Shown: positions 23,566 through 32,798 of the stretch, one piece after another
Layout: every line of letters starts with the position of its first letter
Numbering within the stretch: position 1 is the stretch's first letter
NCBI RefSeq assembly: GCF_900113715.1
Contig: NZ_FOQK01000008.1
Location: 1-64,000, forward strand
DNA length: 64,000 nucleotides
Reading direction: 5' to 3'
Origin: Pseudoselenomonas ruminantium
Lineage (GTDB): Bacteria > Bacillota > Negativicutes > Selenomonadales > Selenomonadaceae
Translations under genes and position numbers: made by a program
The notes under the pieces: model-generated
Databases searched by the model: none
Told to the model about the DNA's origin: nothing
Seen by the model: only the letters and a program-made list of their open reading frames with translations

Positions 23566-25458
23566 ATGCGTATTACTGATTTGCTCAAGAGCGACAGCAT
23601 CCTGCTGGGTGCGGCTCCGGCTGACAAAGCCGCTGCAATCAATCAGCTCGCTGACCTCATGGAGGCTGGCGGCAACCTGTCCGACAAGGAACAGTACACG
23701 AAAGACGTCTTTGCCCGCGAAGCTTCGGGCACGACGGGCCTCGGTGATGGCATTGCCACGCCGCATGCCAAGAGCGCAGGCGTTAAAGCAGCTGGCCTTG
23801 CTGCCATGACAGTTCCATCTGGCATGGACTTTGAGTCCATGGATGGCAACCCGAGCCGCTTGTTCTTCATGATTGCTGCACCGGATTCGGCCAATGATGA
23901 GCACCTCGCCATCCTGTCGAAGCTCGCTACGATGATCATGGATCCGGACTTCAAAGAGGCTCTGATCGCCGCTAAGACGAAGGAAGAATTCCTCAAGCTC
24001 GTTGACGACAAAGAAGACGGCAAGTTCGTCGCTCCGGCTGCTGAAGAAGAGACGGCTGCTCCGGCTGCTGACCACATCCAGGTCCTCGCTGTCACGGCTT
24101 GCCCGACGGGTATCGCCCACACGTTCATGGCTGCCGAGAGCCTTGAGCAGCATGCCAAGAAGCGCGGCATCAGCATCAAAGTCGAGACCAACGGCTCCGG
24201 CGGTGCCAAGAACGTCCTGACGGATGAAGAGATTGCTGCTGCTGACGGCATCATCGTCGCTGCTGACAAGAACGTCGCTATGGCCCGCTTCGCTGGCAAG
24301 CGCGTCGTCATCACGAAGGTTGCTGACGGCATCAACAAAGCCGATGAGCTCCTGGACCGCGCGCTTTCGGGCAATGCCCCGGTATACCAGGCAAACGGCT
24401 CCGACGCTGCTGAGGGCGCTGCTGATGTGGAAGGCGAGAGCCTCGGCCGTCAGATCTACAAGCACCTCATGAACGGTGTCAGCCACATGCTGCCTTTCGT
24501 TGTCGGCGGTGGTATCCTGATTGCCCTCGCCTTCCTGCTCGATGATTACTCCATCGACCCGAAGAACTTCGGCTCCAACACGCCGGTGGCTAAATTCTTC
24601 AAGGATATCGGCGGCGCTGCCTTTGGCTTCATGCTGCCAGTTCTCGCCGGCTTTATCTCCATGTCCATTGCTGACCGCCCGGGTCTGGCTGTCGGTTTCG
24701 TCGGCGGTGCTCTGGCTGGCACGACGGGTTCCGGCTTCCTCGGCGCTCTCGTCGCTGGTTTCGTCGGTGGTTATGCTGTGAACTTCCTCAAGAAGGCCTT
24801 CAGCTGCCTGCCGGAATCCCTAGACGGCATCAAGCCGGTCCTGCTCTATCCGTTCTTCGGTATCCTGATCATCGGTGTCATCAGCATGTTCGTCATCGCT
24901 CCGCCGGTCGGCGCTCTGAACACCTGGATGGTGGACACCCTCAAGAACATGGACCCGAATGCCCGCATCCTGCTCGGTATCGTCATGGGCGGTATGATGG
25001 CTGTTGACATGGGTGGCCCGATCAACAAGGCTGCTTATGTAACGGGTACTGGCCTGCTGGCTTCCGGCGAGTTCCACGTCATGGCTGCTGTCATGGCTGG
25101 TGGTATGGTTCCGCCGCTCGCCATTGCTCTCTGCACGACGTTCTTCAAGAACCGCTTCACCGAGAGCGAGCGCAAAGCTGGTGTGACGAACTACGTCATG
25201 GGCCTTTCCTTCATCACCGAGGGTGCTATCCCGTTCGCAGCTGGTGACCCGCTGCGCGTCATCCCGTCGATGGTTATCGGCTCCGCTACGGCTGGTGCTC
25301 TGACCATGGCTTTTGACTGCACGCTGCGTGCACCGCACGGCGGTATCTTCGTCGTTCCGACGATCGGCAACCCGGTCATGTACCTCGTCGCTATCCTCGT
25401 CGGCGCTATCGTCGGCTGTGCTATCCTCTCCGTGCTCAAGAAGCCGCTCAAAGGATAA
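23566..25458 (+). CDS. fruA: Fructose PTS transporter, EIIABC fusion
   Basis: 630 residues with domains in the order EIIA (about 1-148; phosphorylated His67 in GIATPHAKS), an Ala/Glu linker, EIIB (about 170-268; Cys179 in VTACPTGIAHTF) and EIIC (about 300-630, roughly nine transmembrane segments). It takes up fructose and delivers fructose 1-phosphate to FruK. A ribosome site AAAGGAGAG lies before the ATG. Codon choice is strongly biased toward a few codons, typical of high expression. A strong terminator follows. Confidence 0.95.
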   Translation: MRITDLLKSDSILLGAAPADKAAAINQLADLMEAGGNLSDKEQYTKDVFAREASGTTGLGDGIATPHAKSAGVKAAGLAAMTVPSGMDFESMDGNPSRLFFMIAAPDSANDEHLAILSKLATMIMDPDFKEALIAAKTKEEFLKLVDDKEDGKFVAPAAEEETAAPAADHIQVLAVTACPTGIAHTFMAAESLEQHAKKRGISIKVETNGSGGAKNVLTDEEIAAADGIIVAADKNVAMARFAGKRVVITKVADGINKADELLDRALSGNAPVYQANGSDAAEGAADVEGESLGRQIYKHLMNGVSHMLPFVVGGGILIALAFLLDDYSIDPKNFGSNTPVAKFFKDIGGAAFGFMLPVLAGFISMSIADRPGLAVGFVGGALAGTTGSGFLGALVAGFVGGYAVNFLKKAFSCLPESLDGIKPVLLYPFFGILIIGVISMFVIAPPVGALNTWMVDTLKNMDPNARILLGIVMGGMMAVDMGGPINKAAYVTGTGLLASGEFHVMAAVMAGGMVPPLAIALCTTFFKNRFTESERKAGVTNYVMGLSFITEGAIPFAAGDPLRVIPSMVIGSATAGALTMAFDCTLRAPHGGIFVVPTIGNPVMYLVAILVGAIVGCAILSVLKKPLKG

Positions 25459-25476
25459 TCGCAATAATTCCATACA

Positions 25477-25512
25477 ACAAAAACAGCTCATCGCAAGATG
25501 AGCTGTTTTTGT
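25477..25512 (+). terminator. Terminator of the fructose operon
   Basis: ACAAAAACAGCTCATC - GCAA - GATGAGCTGTTTTTGT is a 16-bp perfect hairpin with a tetraloop. It also faces the end of the convergent gene at 25516 and is probably bidirectional. Confidence 0.9.
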
Positions 25513-25515
25513 ATG

Positions 25516-25995
25516 TCAGAAGCCCCAAAGCGATTGGAGCTGCATATTCTGGATACTGGCCATCACCGAGGTCTGCAGCGCTGCTGTCAGCGCCTTGCCA
25601 AGCTGCTGGGAGGCCTCGGTGCCAATGGCTGGGTTCAGGATACCAGCGTTGTTGAGCTGGTTGAGCCAGGCGATATCCTGGGTGATCTCCGTCAGCGACT
25701 GCTGGTTGATGGCCCGCTTCTGCCGCTTATAATAGCTGGCCAGATAGTTCTGCGCATCGTGGCGGTCCGACCAGAAGCTGTCCATCAGGGCGAGCTTGTA
25801 CTGGGTGATATCGACCTCGTTGAGCGTCTTGTCCCACTCTTCCTGCTCCCGCCGGACCTGCGCCCAGATATCCTTATAGCTTGCCGCAGCCTCGCCGCTG
25901 GCACTGTCCTTTTTATCATCCTGCCGCTTCTTATCCTTCTGCATCTCCGCCAGTTTCTGCAGAACCAGCAAGGAATCCATATTCACACCTGCCAT
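25516..25995 (-). CDS. Conserved hypothetical protein, helical
   Basis: 159 residues starting MAGVNMDSLLVLQKLAEMQK. A charged Lys/Asp segment (about 20-35) is followed by an all-helical region rich in Gln, Trp and Tyr (SYKDIWAQVRREQEEWDKTL, FWSDRHDAQNYLASYYKRQ) and a C-terminus ending in LQSLWGF. No signal peptide. I do not recognise it; the style resembles phage or flagellar-associated structural proteins. GGGAGGT before the ATG at 25995 sets the start. Confidence 0.6.
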   Translation of the reverse strand: MAGVNMDSLLVLQKLAEMQKDKKRQDDKKDSASGEAAASYKDIWAQVRREQEEWDKTLNEVDITQYKLALMDSFWSDRHDAQNYLASYYKRQKRAINQQSLTEITQDIAWLNQLNNAGILNPAIGTEASQQLGKALTAALQTSVMASIQNMQLQSLWGF

Positions 25996-26047
25996 GCTGT
26001 GCACCTCCCTTTCTCCATATATCGGCGAAAACCGGTGCAAACTTAAA

Positions 26048-26067
26048 GCCGCTCCTGAAGGAGCGGC
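26048..26067 (-). terminator. Terminator of the cytidine-deaminase-like gene
   Basis: GCCGCTCC - TGAA - GGAGCGGC forms an 8-bp GC stem. On the minus strand it is followed by TTTAAGTTT. Confidence 0.7.
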
Positions 26068-26074
26068 TGGCTAT

Positions 26075-26497
26075 TCAAAAATCTTCTTCGTCAAGCTGCA
26101 TCGGATTGCCGATGAGTTCCCGCGCATAGGGCATGAGCTCGTCAAGCGTCACCGTCTTGAGCACGCCATGCATATTGGCCATGATGATCTCCTGCACGTT
26201 GAACTCTGCCAGCAGCTGACAGACTGCACCGTTCGGGATGAACGGCTTTTCCGTATCCGCGATGACAGCAATGCCGTCGAATTCCCGCTTGCCATCAGCG
26301 ATAGCGCGATACATAGCTACTTCTTCCGCAAAAACCGACAAGCGCGGGATGGCGTTCTCAATGTTGCATCCCGTATAGAATGTGCCATCGCTCGCCAGTA
26401 CACAGGCACCGATAGCTGCTTTGCTATAAGGCACATACGCATTATCCATCGCCTGCATGGCAACGCGCACCATAGTATCTACGATTTCTGTATTCAT
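26075..26497 (-). CDS. Cytidine deaminase homologue lacking the zinc cysteines
   Basis: 140 residues, collinear with tetrameric cytidine deaminases (DNAYVPYSKAAIGACV, TGCNIENA). The active-site pattern is altered. The family CAE is FAE here (Phe56; the catalytic Glu58 is kept), and PCGAC is PNGAV (Asn89, Val92; a Cys93 follows). All three zinc-ligand cysteines are therefore replaced, so ordinary deamination is doubtful. It may bind nucleosides, use another metal arrangement, or be a regulator. It lies alone between a hypothetical gene and mgtC-like gene and has its own terminator. Confidence 0.8.
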   Translation of the reverse strand: MNTEIVDTMVRVAMQAMDNAYVPYSKAAIGACVLASDGTFYTGCNIENAIPRLSVFAEEVAMYRAIADGKREFDGIAVIADTEKPFIPNGAVCQLLAEFNVQEIIMANMHGVLKTVTLDELMPYARELIGNPMQLDEEDF

Positions 26498-26598
26498 TCC
26501 AAACCCTCTCCTTCTGACTGGAAAAGCCGTATATTTACTCTTTGGATATTATTCCGCACCGGACGGCGAAAATCCTCTCGCGCGCAAAATAAAATCCT

Positions 26599-27279
26599 TC
26601 AGACGACATCGACGCGGATCACGCCATCGATCTGACGCACAGCATCGACGATCATGACACTCTTGACGCTCTGCTTGTTGAAGATCTCAAAATCGATATA
26701 CATGCAGCGTTCATCCTTCTCATCGGCCTCGTCCTCATCCGCCTTGACCTTGACGCCACGCACCTTGAGCTGCAGGTCCTCCAGGCAGCGGCTGATGCGC
26801 ATGAGTTGTCCCGGCCTGTCCACCGTATGGATGGTCAGCGACAGATTCTTCTCATGATCCACCCAGTCATCGAGCCGTGACAGGCTGCCGAGCGTCACAA
26901 AAACCAGCGCCGTCGTGATGAGCGCCCCCGAATAGAAGCCGCCGCCGACCGCCAAGCCGACACCAGCCACTACCCATAGGCAAGCTGCCGTCGTGAGTCC
27001 TGTGACCGTCAGGCCCTCCTTCATGATGGCACCTGCACCGAGGAAACCAATGCCGCTCACCACCTGTGCTGCCAGACGTGCCGGATCGGCGTTCGTCAAG
27101 CCCTCGACCTGCTGGTACATCGCCTGCGACAATACCATGATGAGACAAGCGCCCAAGCAGACCAGCACATTCGTGCGCAGGCCAGCCGACTTGCGGCGCG
27201 ACTGGCGTTCATAGCCGATGATGCCGCCCAGCACACAGGAAAGGACCAGCCGTAAAAACAATTCGCCCTCTGTCAGCAT
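26599..27279 (-). CDS. MgtC/SapB-family membrane protein
   Basis: 226 residues. The N-terminal MgtC domain has four or five helices and the signature LVLSCVLGGIIGYERQSRRK, with VVSGIGFLGAGAIMKEG. The C-terminal cytoplasmic domain (about 145-226) is ACT-like (LSLTIHTVDRPGQLMRISRC). MgtC proteins help survival at low Mg2+ and modulate ATP synthase in pathogens; the exact role here is unknown. The C-terminus is acidic (KADEDEADEKDE). It starts at the edge of a long non-coding region full of DnaA boxes. Confidence 0.88.
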   Translation of the reverse strand: MLTEGELFLRLVLSCVLGGIIGYERQSRRKSAGLRTNVLVCLGACLIMVLSQAMYQQVEGLTNADPARLAAQVVSGIGFLGAGAIMKEGLTVTGLTTAACLWVVAGVGLAVGGGFYSGALITTALVFVTLGSLSRLDDWVDHEKNLSLTIHTVDRPGQLMRISRCLEDLQLKVRGVKVKADEDEADEKDERCMYIDFEIFNKQSVKSVMIVDAVRQIDGVIRVDVV

Positions 27280-27365
27280 GCTCTCATCTCCCTATCCGTT
27301 AATCGCTATAATATTCGTCATTTATGCTTGAATCTCCTGCTAAGAAATAAGCAAACAGTCTTTCG

Positions 27366-27600
27366 TTATCCACAAAACAATCCACACCTGTGGATAACAA
27401 AAGCGAACACACATAAAACTTTTCAGTTTCCTTCTATAATATATAAGCATCTTGTTCATAATGTTCGTATCCTTATCCCCATTTTCTGTGGATATTGTGG
27501 ATAAATCCGTGGATAACCCCATATATTAGGTCTTTCTTCCTGCCTTTTTCCATATTTTGTGCTTTTATCCCCCGATTTTACCCCCAAATTCTGTGGATAA
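27366..27600. promoter_or_regulatory. DnaA-box cluster in a 549-bp intergenic region
   Basis: Four perfect DnaA boxes (TTATCCACA or complement) lie at 27366-27374, 27389-27397, 27496-27504 and 27592-27600. One-mismatch copies lie at 27473-27481, 27487-27495 and 27508-27516. The region 27280-27828 has no gene and includes an AT-rich stretch (about 27433-27450). The density equals that around dnaA, yet it is about 31 kb away. A DnaA-titration or regulatory site, or an auxiliary origin segment, is possible. Confidence 0.8.
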
Positions 27601-27752
27601 GCTTCCCGCCAAAACACAGTTTACAAAACACTGGCAATTCAGCCCCAAAATTAAAATTTACTATAAACATGACAAAATCACCGGCTCTCCCCGCGTTTTT
27701 CAGAAAGGAAGCGTAAGATTTCATATATATACGCGCGATATGAAAATTGTAA

Positions 27753-27781
27753 TTGCACAAAGCCGCGTATCTCTTTATAAT
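27753..27781 (+). promoter_or_regulatory. Promoter of the LCP gene
   Basis: -35 TTGCAC (27753-27758), 17 bases, -10 TATAAT (27776-27781), about 48 bases before the ATG. Confidence 0.7.
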
Positions 27782-27828
27782 AGCTATGTAGTGCTTAACA
27801 CCTGTACGGAACTAAACGAAAAGAAGGT

Positions 27829-29091
27829 ATGACTTTGCAAAAATCCAATATCCCTCCACGGAGGGCACAGAAGAAACGCCGCATCTGGCCTTGGCTTCTT
27901 CTGTTTTTTTGTTTTGCCGCTGCCGCCATCGGCGGAGCCCTTTTTGCCAGCAGCAGCCTGCTCGACAAGCCAATCGAACATGCCATCGACGACGGACTGC
28001 TGACCGCCAAAGACAAATCCACCATCATGATCATGGGCGTCGACGAGCGCGACGATGATGTCGGCCGCAGTGACACGCTCATGGTTGCTTCGATCGATCC
28101 GAAGAAGAACCAGGCCTCGCTGCTTTCTGTCCCACGCGACACCCGCGTGAAAATCAAGGGACATGGCTTTGACAAAGTCAATGCCGCCTATGCCTATGGC
28201 AAGGAGCGCCTGACGCAGGATACTGTCGAGAACCTGCTCGGCGTCAATATCGACCACTATGTCATCATCAACACGAAATCCTTCGCCAAGATCATCGATG
28301 CCCTCGGCGGCATCGACATCGACGTGCCCAAGCGCATGTACTATGAGGACCCTTGGGACGATGACGGCGGCCTCATCATCGATTTCAGGCCAGGCATGCA
28401 GCACATGGACGGTGCCAAGGCAATCACCTATGTGCGTTACCGCGATGAGGAAGGCGACCTCGGCCGCATCCGCCGCCAGCAGGACTTCATCAAGGCTTGC
28501 CTTGACAAGATGGTCTCGCCGGCCATCATCCCGAAGCTCCCGACCATCATCCGCGAGGTCATGGACTCCATCCAGACCGACCTGAGCTTCCGCCAGCTGC
28601 TCGAATTCGCCGGCACGCTCAAGGAATCGAAGCAAAACGGTCTCAAGACCGATATGGTCCCGGGCCGCCCGCTCTATATCGACGGCATCAGTTACTGGAT
28701 CCCTGACCTCACGCAGCTGCGTTCCACGGTCGCCGATACCCTTGATGTCACGATGAGCGCCAAGGTCCGCCACCGTCTGGAGCAGGATGCCCGCGAATAC
28801 GAGAACTCCATTCCGGCGAATGCCAGCGAAGTTCCCGCCAGCGATACCTCCATCGGCCGCAGCACAGAAAGCACCAAGAAACACAAAGCTGCTGACAGCA
28901 CGGCCAAGAAGCGCAGCGAGCAGCGTGAAGACAATGCCGAGGAGAAGAAGCGCAGCAAATCCTCTGCCAGCGACAATCGTTCGGGCCGCGACGCGGCGGA
29001 CAATGACACTGGCTCCAGCCGCGAAAGCACCCCGGCAGCTCCGGATCGTTCCGTACCTAGCCGCTCCGCAGCGCCAGCAAAAACGCAATAG
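27829..29091 (+). CDS. LytR-CpsA-Psr (LCP) family glycopolymer ligase
   Basis: 420 residues. A basic cytoplasmic start and one transmembrane helix (about 20-41) are followed by an extracytoplasmic LCP domain (about 62-235). LCP hallmarks are the Asp in IMGVDERDDDVGRSDTL, VPRDTRV, KVNAAYAYG and the paired arginines in YVRYRDEEGDLGRIRRQQ. The last 95 residues are a Ser/Lys/Ala/Asp-rich disordered tail. LCP enzymes attach undecaprenyl-linked polymers to the cell wall. In a diderm the acceptor is uncertain. GAAGG precedes the ATG. Confidence 0.92.
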   Translation: MTLQKSNIPPRRAQKKRRIWPWLLLFFCFAAAAIGGALFASSSLLDKPIEHAIDDGLLTAKDKSTIMIMGVDERDDDVGRSDTLMVASIDPKKNQASLLSVPRDTRVKIKGHGFDKVNAAYAYGKERLTQDTVENLLGVNIDHYVIINTKSFAKIIDALGGIDIDVPKRMYYEDPWDDDGGLIIDFRPGMQHMDGAKAITYVRYRDEEGDLGRIRRQQDFIKACLDKMVSPAIIPKLPTIIREVMDSIQTDLSFRQLLEFAGTLKESKQNGLKTDMVPGRPLYIDGISYWIPDLTQLRSTVADTLDVTMSAKVRHRLEQDAREYENSIPANASEVPASDTSIGRSTESTKKHKAADSTAKKRSEQREDNAEEKKRSKSSASDNRSGRDAADNDTGSSRESTPAAPDRSVPSRSAAPAKTQ

Positions 29092-29099
29092 CATATCCC

Positions 29100-29142
29100 A
29101 AGAGGCTGATACCAGCAACCACGCTGGCGTCAGCCTCTTTCT
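29100..29142 (+). terminator. Terminator after the LCP gene
   Basis: AAGAGGCTGA ... TCAGCCTCTT, with an inner CCAGC/GCTGG pair, then TTCTTCT. Confidence 0.75.
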
Positions 29143-29188
29143 TCTGCTACGAAATAGCCAAAAACTATGGCGATATGAATATTCTGTA

Positions 29189-29217
29189 TTGGTAATTATC
29201 CTGCATTCGTCTATAAT
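29189..29217 (+). promoter_or_regulatory. Promoter of the malic enzyme gene
   Basis: -35 TTGGTA (29189-29194), 17 bases, -10 TATAAT (29212-29217). The leader is about 100 bases to the ATG at 29321, with no obvious riboswitch fold. Confidence 0.65.
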
Positions 29218-29320
29218 GTATTCTAGCTGTATGATTACACTTTTACGAAAATATTACCAAAATATATTTATAAAATGTAACATTTCTTACGTAACAGTAT
29301 TGGGAAAGGAAGTCATCACC

Positions 29321-30553
29321 ATGAGTAATGTAAATGCTGCGGCTTTAGCCTTACATAAGCAAGCACAGGGAAAGATTGCCGTCACGAGCAAGGTTCCCCT
29401 GGAGAACGCCGACGACCTCACACTTGCCTATTCTCCCGGCGTTGCCGCCCCCTGTCTCGAAATCAAGGACGATCCAAAGAAGATCTACGATTACACATCC
29501 AAGGGCAATATGGTAGCCGTCGTGACCAACGGCTCGGCCGTCCTCGGCCTTGGCAATATCGGTGCGGGTGCCGGCCTGCCGGTCATGGAGGGCAAGGCCA
29601 TCCTGTTCAAAGGTTTTGCCGGCGTGGACGCCGTCCCCATCTGTCTCGATACCCAGGATCCCTTCGAGGTCATCAAGGCTGTCGAGCTCATGGCACCGAC
29701 CTTTGGCGGCATCAATCTGGAAGACATCAAGGCCCCGCAGTGCTTCGACATCGAAAAAGCCCTGCGGAAGAGCCTTGACATCCCCGTATTCCACGACGAC
29801 CAGCACGGCACGGCCATCGTCGTTGTCTCGGCCCTCATCAATGCCTTCAAGCTCACGGGCAAGACCTTTGCCGATGCCAAATTCGTCGTCAATGGCGCAG
29901 GTGCTGCCGGACAGGCCATCACGCGTCTCCTGTACAGTGCTGGTGGCCGCAATATCATCCTCTGCGACTCCCGCGGTGCCATCTACACCGGCCGTCCGAA
30001 CGGCATGAATCCATATAAGGAGGATATCGCCAAGATCACCAACCCGCAGAACGAAGCCGGCCCCCTCGAATCGGTCATCCGCAAGGCCGATGTGTTCATC
30101 GGCGTCTCGGTCGCTGGCTGCGTCACGCAGGATATGGTACGCACGATGAACCCCAATGCCATCGTCATGGGCATGGCCAACCCCGAACCGGAAATCCTGC
30201 CCCAGCTGGCCAAGGAGGCTGGCGCCCGCATCGTCTGCACCGGCCGCAGCGACTACCCGAACCAGGTCAACAACCTCCTGGCCTTCCCGGGCATCTTCCG
30301 CGGCGCCCTCGACGTCCGCGCCAGCGAGATCAACGAAGCCATGAAAGTCGCCGCTGCCAAGGCGATTGCCGACCTCATCAAGCCGGAGGAGCTCGACGAA
30401 GACCACGTCATCACGAGCCCGTTCAATCCCGAGGTCGCACCGGCAGTTGCCGCCGCCGTAGCCCATGCTGCCCGCCAAACCGGCGTCGCCCGCAACCGGG
30501 AAATGACCCCCGCTATGGTTGCTGCGCACACGCGCCAGCTGCTGGCTCAATAA
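29321..30553 (+). CDS. NAD(P)-dependent malic enzyme
   Basis: 410 residues, the short bacterial malic enzyme form. It has the N-terminal LTLAYSPGVAAPC motif with the catalytic Tyr, the metal-binding region FHDDQHGTAIV, and the dinucleotide fold VVNGAGAAGQAI. It oxidatively decarboxylates malate to pyruvate and CO2. The start at 29321 follows AAAGGAAG. An open frame runs on upstream into the LCP gene end but has no role. Monocistronic, with promoter and terminator. Confidence 0.94.
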   Translation: MSNVNAAALALHKQAQGKIAVTSKVPLENADDLTLAYSPGVAAPCLEIKDDPKKIYDYTSKGNMVAVVTNGSAVLGLGNIGAGAGLPVMEGKAILFKGFAGVDAVPICLDTQDPFEVIKAVELMAPTFGGINLEDIKAPQCFDIEKALRKSLDIPVFHDDQHGTAIVVVSALINAFKLTGKTFADAKFVVNGAGAAGQAITRLLYSAGGRNIILCDSRGAIYTGRPNGMNPYKEDIAKITNPQNEAGPLESVIRKADVFIGVSVAGCVTQDMVRTMNPNAIVMGMANPEPEILPQLAKEAGARIVCTGRSDYPNQVNNLLAFPGIFRGALDVRASEINEAMKVAAAKAIADLIKPEELDEDHVITSPFNPEVAPAVAAAVAHAARQTGVARNREMTPAMVAAHTRQLLAQ

Positions 30554-30570
30554 GCAAATAATACCAAAGC

Positions 30571-30615
30571 AAAAAAGGCGTATGCCTGGAGCAACCGCTC
30601 CGGCCTACGCCTTTT
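30571..30615 (+). terminator. Terminator between malic enzyme and the chemoreceptor gene
   Basis: AAAAGGCGTA-TGCC-TGGAGC ... GCTCCGGCC-TACGCCTTTT hairpin, A-rich before and T-rich after, so bidirectional. Confidence 0.85.
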
Positions 30616-30634
30616 CTCTGCTTTTCAACCGAAA

Positions 30635-32614
30635 TCAAATCTTGAACTTGCCTACTGCCTCCTGCATCTTGCTAGCCAGCGTCGACAAAGCCTGCGATGC
30701 CGCAGCAATTTCCTCATTCGATGCCGACTGCTGTTCCGTTGCAGCCGAAATCGTCTGCGTGCTGTTCGAAGTCTTATTGCTAACACTATCAATAGCATCC
30801 ACTGCCGTGACAATCTGCTCTGCACCGGCCGAAACTTTGCTGACCGCATCGTTGATCTGTTCCATCTGTTTATTGATATCATCGACTTTCGTCATGATAT
30901 CCTCAAACTGCTCGCCGACATCACGGATAGCTTTCGTTCCCTGTGTCACTTCATTCGTGCCATTCTGCATAGACTCAACTGCCTGCGCCGTATCCTGCTG
31001 GATCGAACTGATACGTGCCTTAATCTGCTCAGCCGACTCCTGCGATTCAGCCGCCAGCTTCCTTACCTCTTCGGCCACGACAGCAAAACCGCGGCCCTGC
31101 TCACCAGCGCGAGCCGCCTCAATCGCTGCATTGAGCGACAAGAGATTCGTCTGCTGGGCAATTGAGGAAATCGCTTCGACAATCTGGCCAATCTGCTGCG
31201 AATTCTCGCCCAACGCCTTGACCACAGCAGCCGACTCCAGAACACTCTTCTCGATAGAGCCCATCTTGCGGATGGCTTCTTCCATAAGGTCAGCTCCACG
31301 TTTTGCCGCTTCTGCTGTATGCGTGGAAGCTACCGTTACCTGCACGGCCTTTTCCGACATGATGTCGATATCGTGGTAAACGCCATCCACGCTTTCTTTT
31401 GCCTTTTCCACTTCGCCAAGCTGCTGATTTACCTGTGTGCTGACATCGCCTACGGTTTCAGCGACATGCACGGCGGTATCTGCCGACTGCTGGGCATTAG
31501 CCGTCAGCTCCTCCGAGGATGCTGCCACCTGCTCTGCCGTCGAAGCCATCTGCGAGATTAATTCATGCAGATTCTCTTTCATCGTATTGAAGGCGCCGGT
31601 AAGCGAGCCAATCTCGTCACTCGTTTCCACGGGCAGCGGCTTGAGCCCGAGATTTCCCTTAGCCATCTCAGCTGCATGTGCCTCAAGAGCCACCAGCGGG
31701 CGCGTAATACGGCCAGCGAACTGGAAGCATACGCCTAGTACCAGGATAAGTCCGACCACCGTCAGGATGGCATATACCGTCTTGAGTGTCGTAACCGAAG
31801 CAAATACATAGCTATAAGGAACACTCATGGCCAGCAGCCAGCCCGTGCTTGGCACCACCGTATATCCGCAAATCATCTTGCCATCGCGCGGACTGTCAAA
31901 GACGAAGACACCTTTGCCATTTTTCTGCATTTCTTCAAAATGAGTACCAATCCCTGGCAAATCCTGGAACTTGGAGCCAATAGCCTCATCCGTGCCAATG
32001 CCCAGAATCATGCCGCTCTTATCTGCTACCGCCGCCATGCCAGCCTCACCATGGTATTTGAGCTTATCGACCTGGGCATCAACTACCGCCAAGTCGATAT
32101 CCGTGCAAATGTTACCGGCAAACTGTCCATCCTTCTTGAAAGGAGCCACCGCCGAAACTACTAATTTCCCCGTATTCTTGTCTACATACGGGTCCGTAAA
32201 GACCATCTTCCCAGCCTTCTTGCCATCATTATACCAAGGCCGGGTACGGGGATCGAGCGTGCCTGTACTCTTATTCTGCGTGCGGTAAGAGGCAAAATAA
32301 CCATCTTCCATTCCCACGTTGACATCGAGGATTTCCTTATCCGAAGCTCCGATAGCCAGCGAATCGATGCTCTTGGTCCGGGTTTCATCGCCATTGAACT
32401 CTGTCAATAAATCAGCCGTATGCTGAGCCGATACTCCCTTAGACTGCAGCCATCCGTCCATCTGCGAAGCAGCATCCCCCATCGTTGCCGTCAATTCCTG
32501 TTCTACTGCCTTTTCCAGATTCGTATCCGCCATGTAGAAACCGATGACAGATACTACCGCCAGTAATGCACCGATAACACCAGCCAATACATAGAATTTC
32601 TGCCTTATTCCCAT
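30635..32614 (-). CDS. Methyl-accepting chemotaxis protein
   Basis: 659 residues. TM1 (about 9-30) is followed by a periplasmic dCache-type sensor (about 35-275: [30 protein letters not shown]), TM2 (about 280-302), HAMP (about 303-356) and a long signalling coiled coil. The hairpin tip is [20 protein letters not shown]. Such dCache domains usually sense amino acids or other small molecules. ATG at 32614 is used, with AGAGG 9 bases before; the upstream TTG is rejected. No chemotaxis or flagellar genes are near. Confidence 0.92.
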   Translation of the reverse strand: MGIRQKFYVLAGVIGALLAVVSVIGFYMADTNLEKAVEQELTATMGDAASQMDGWLQSKGVSAQHTADLLTEFNGDETRTKSIDSLAIGASDKEILDVNVGMEDGYFASYRTQNKSTGTLDPRTRPWYNDGKKAGKMVFTDPYVDKNTGKLVVSAVAPFKKDGQFAGNICTDIDLAVVDAQVDKLKYHGEAGMAAVADKSGMILGIGTDEAIGSKFQDLPGIGTHFEEMQKNGKGVFVFDSPRDGKMICGYTVVPSTGWLLAMSVPYSYVFASVTTLKTVYAILTVVGLILVLGVCFQFAGRITRPLVALEAHAAEMAKGNLGLKPLPVETSDEIGSLTGAFNTMKENLHELISQMASTAEQVAASSEELTANAQQSADTAVHVAETVGDVSTQVNQQLGEVEKAKESVDGVYHDIDIMSEKAVQVTVASTHTAEAAKRGADLMEEAIRKMGSIEKSVLESAAVVKALGENSQQIGQIVEAISSIAQQTNLLSLNAAIEAARAGEQGRGFAVVAEEVRKLAAESQESAEQIKARISSIQQDTAQAVESMQNGTNEVTQGTKAIRDVGEQFEDIMTKVDDINKQMEQINDAVSKVSAGAEQIVTAVDAIDSVSNKTSNSTQTISAATEQQSASNEEIAAASQALSTLASKMQEAVGKFKI

Positions 32615-32740
32615 AGTTCTCAACCTCTCTTCCTTATCACATATCCAATAACGGACAAAATTTCCCTATGGGCAATACTTCGACAAGCAACCGGAAAATC
32701 CTTTTTCACCTGACAGGAAGATTCGTCATTTGATTTGTAT

Positions 32741-32774
32741 AAAAAAATAACAGGTTCCCTTAGGAACCTGCTAT
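32741..32774 (-). terminator. Terminator of gyrA
   Basis: On the minus strand ATAGCAGGTTCC - TAAG - GGAACCTGTTAT is followed by seven T. Confidence 0.85.
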
Positions 32775-32798
32775 TTTTCTGCTCATCTATTCTTATAA

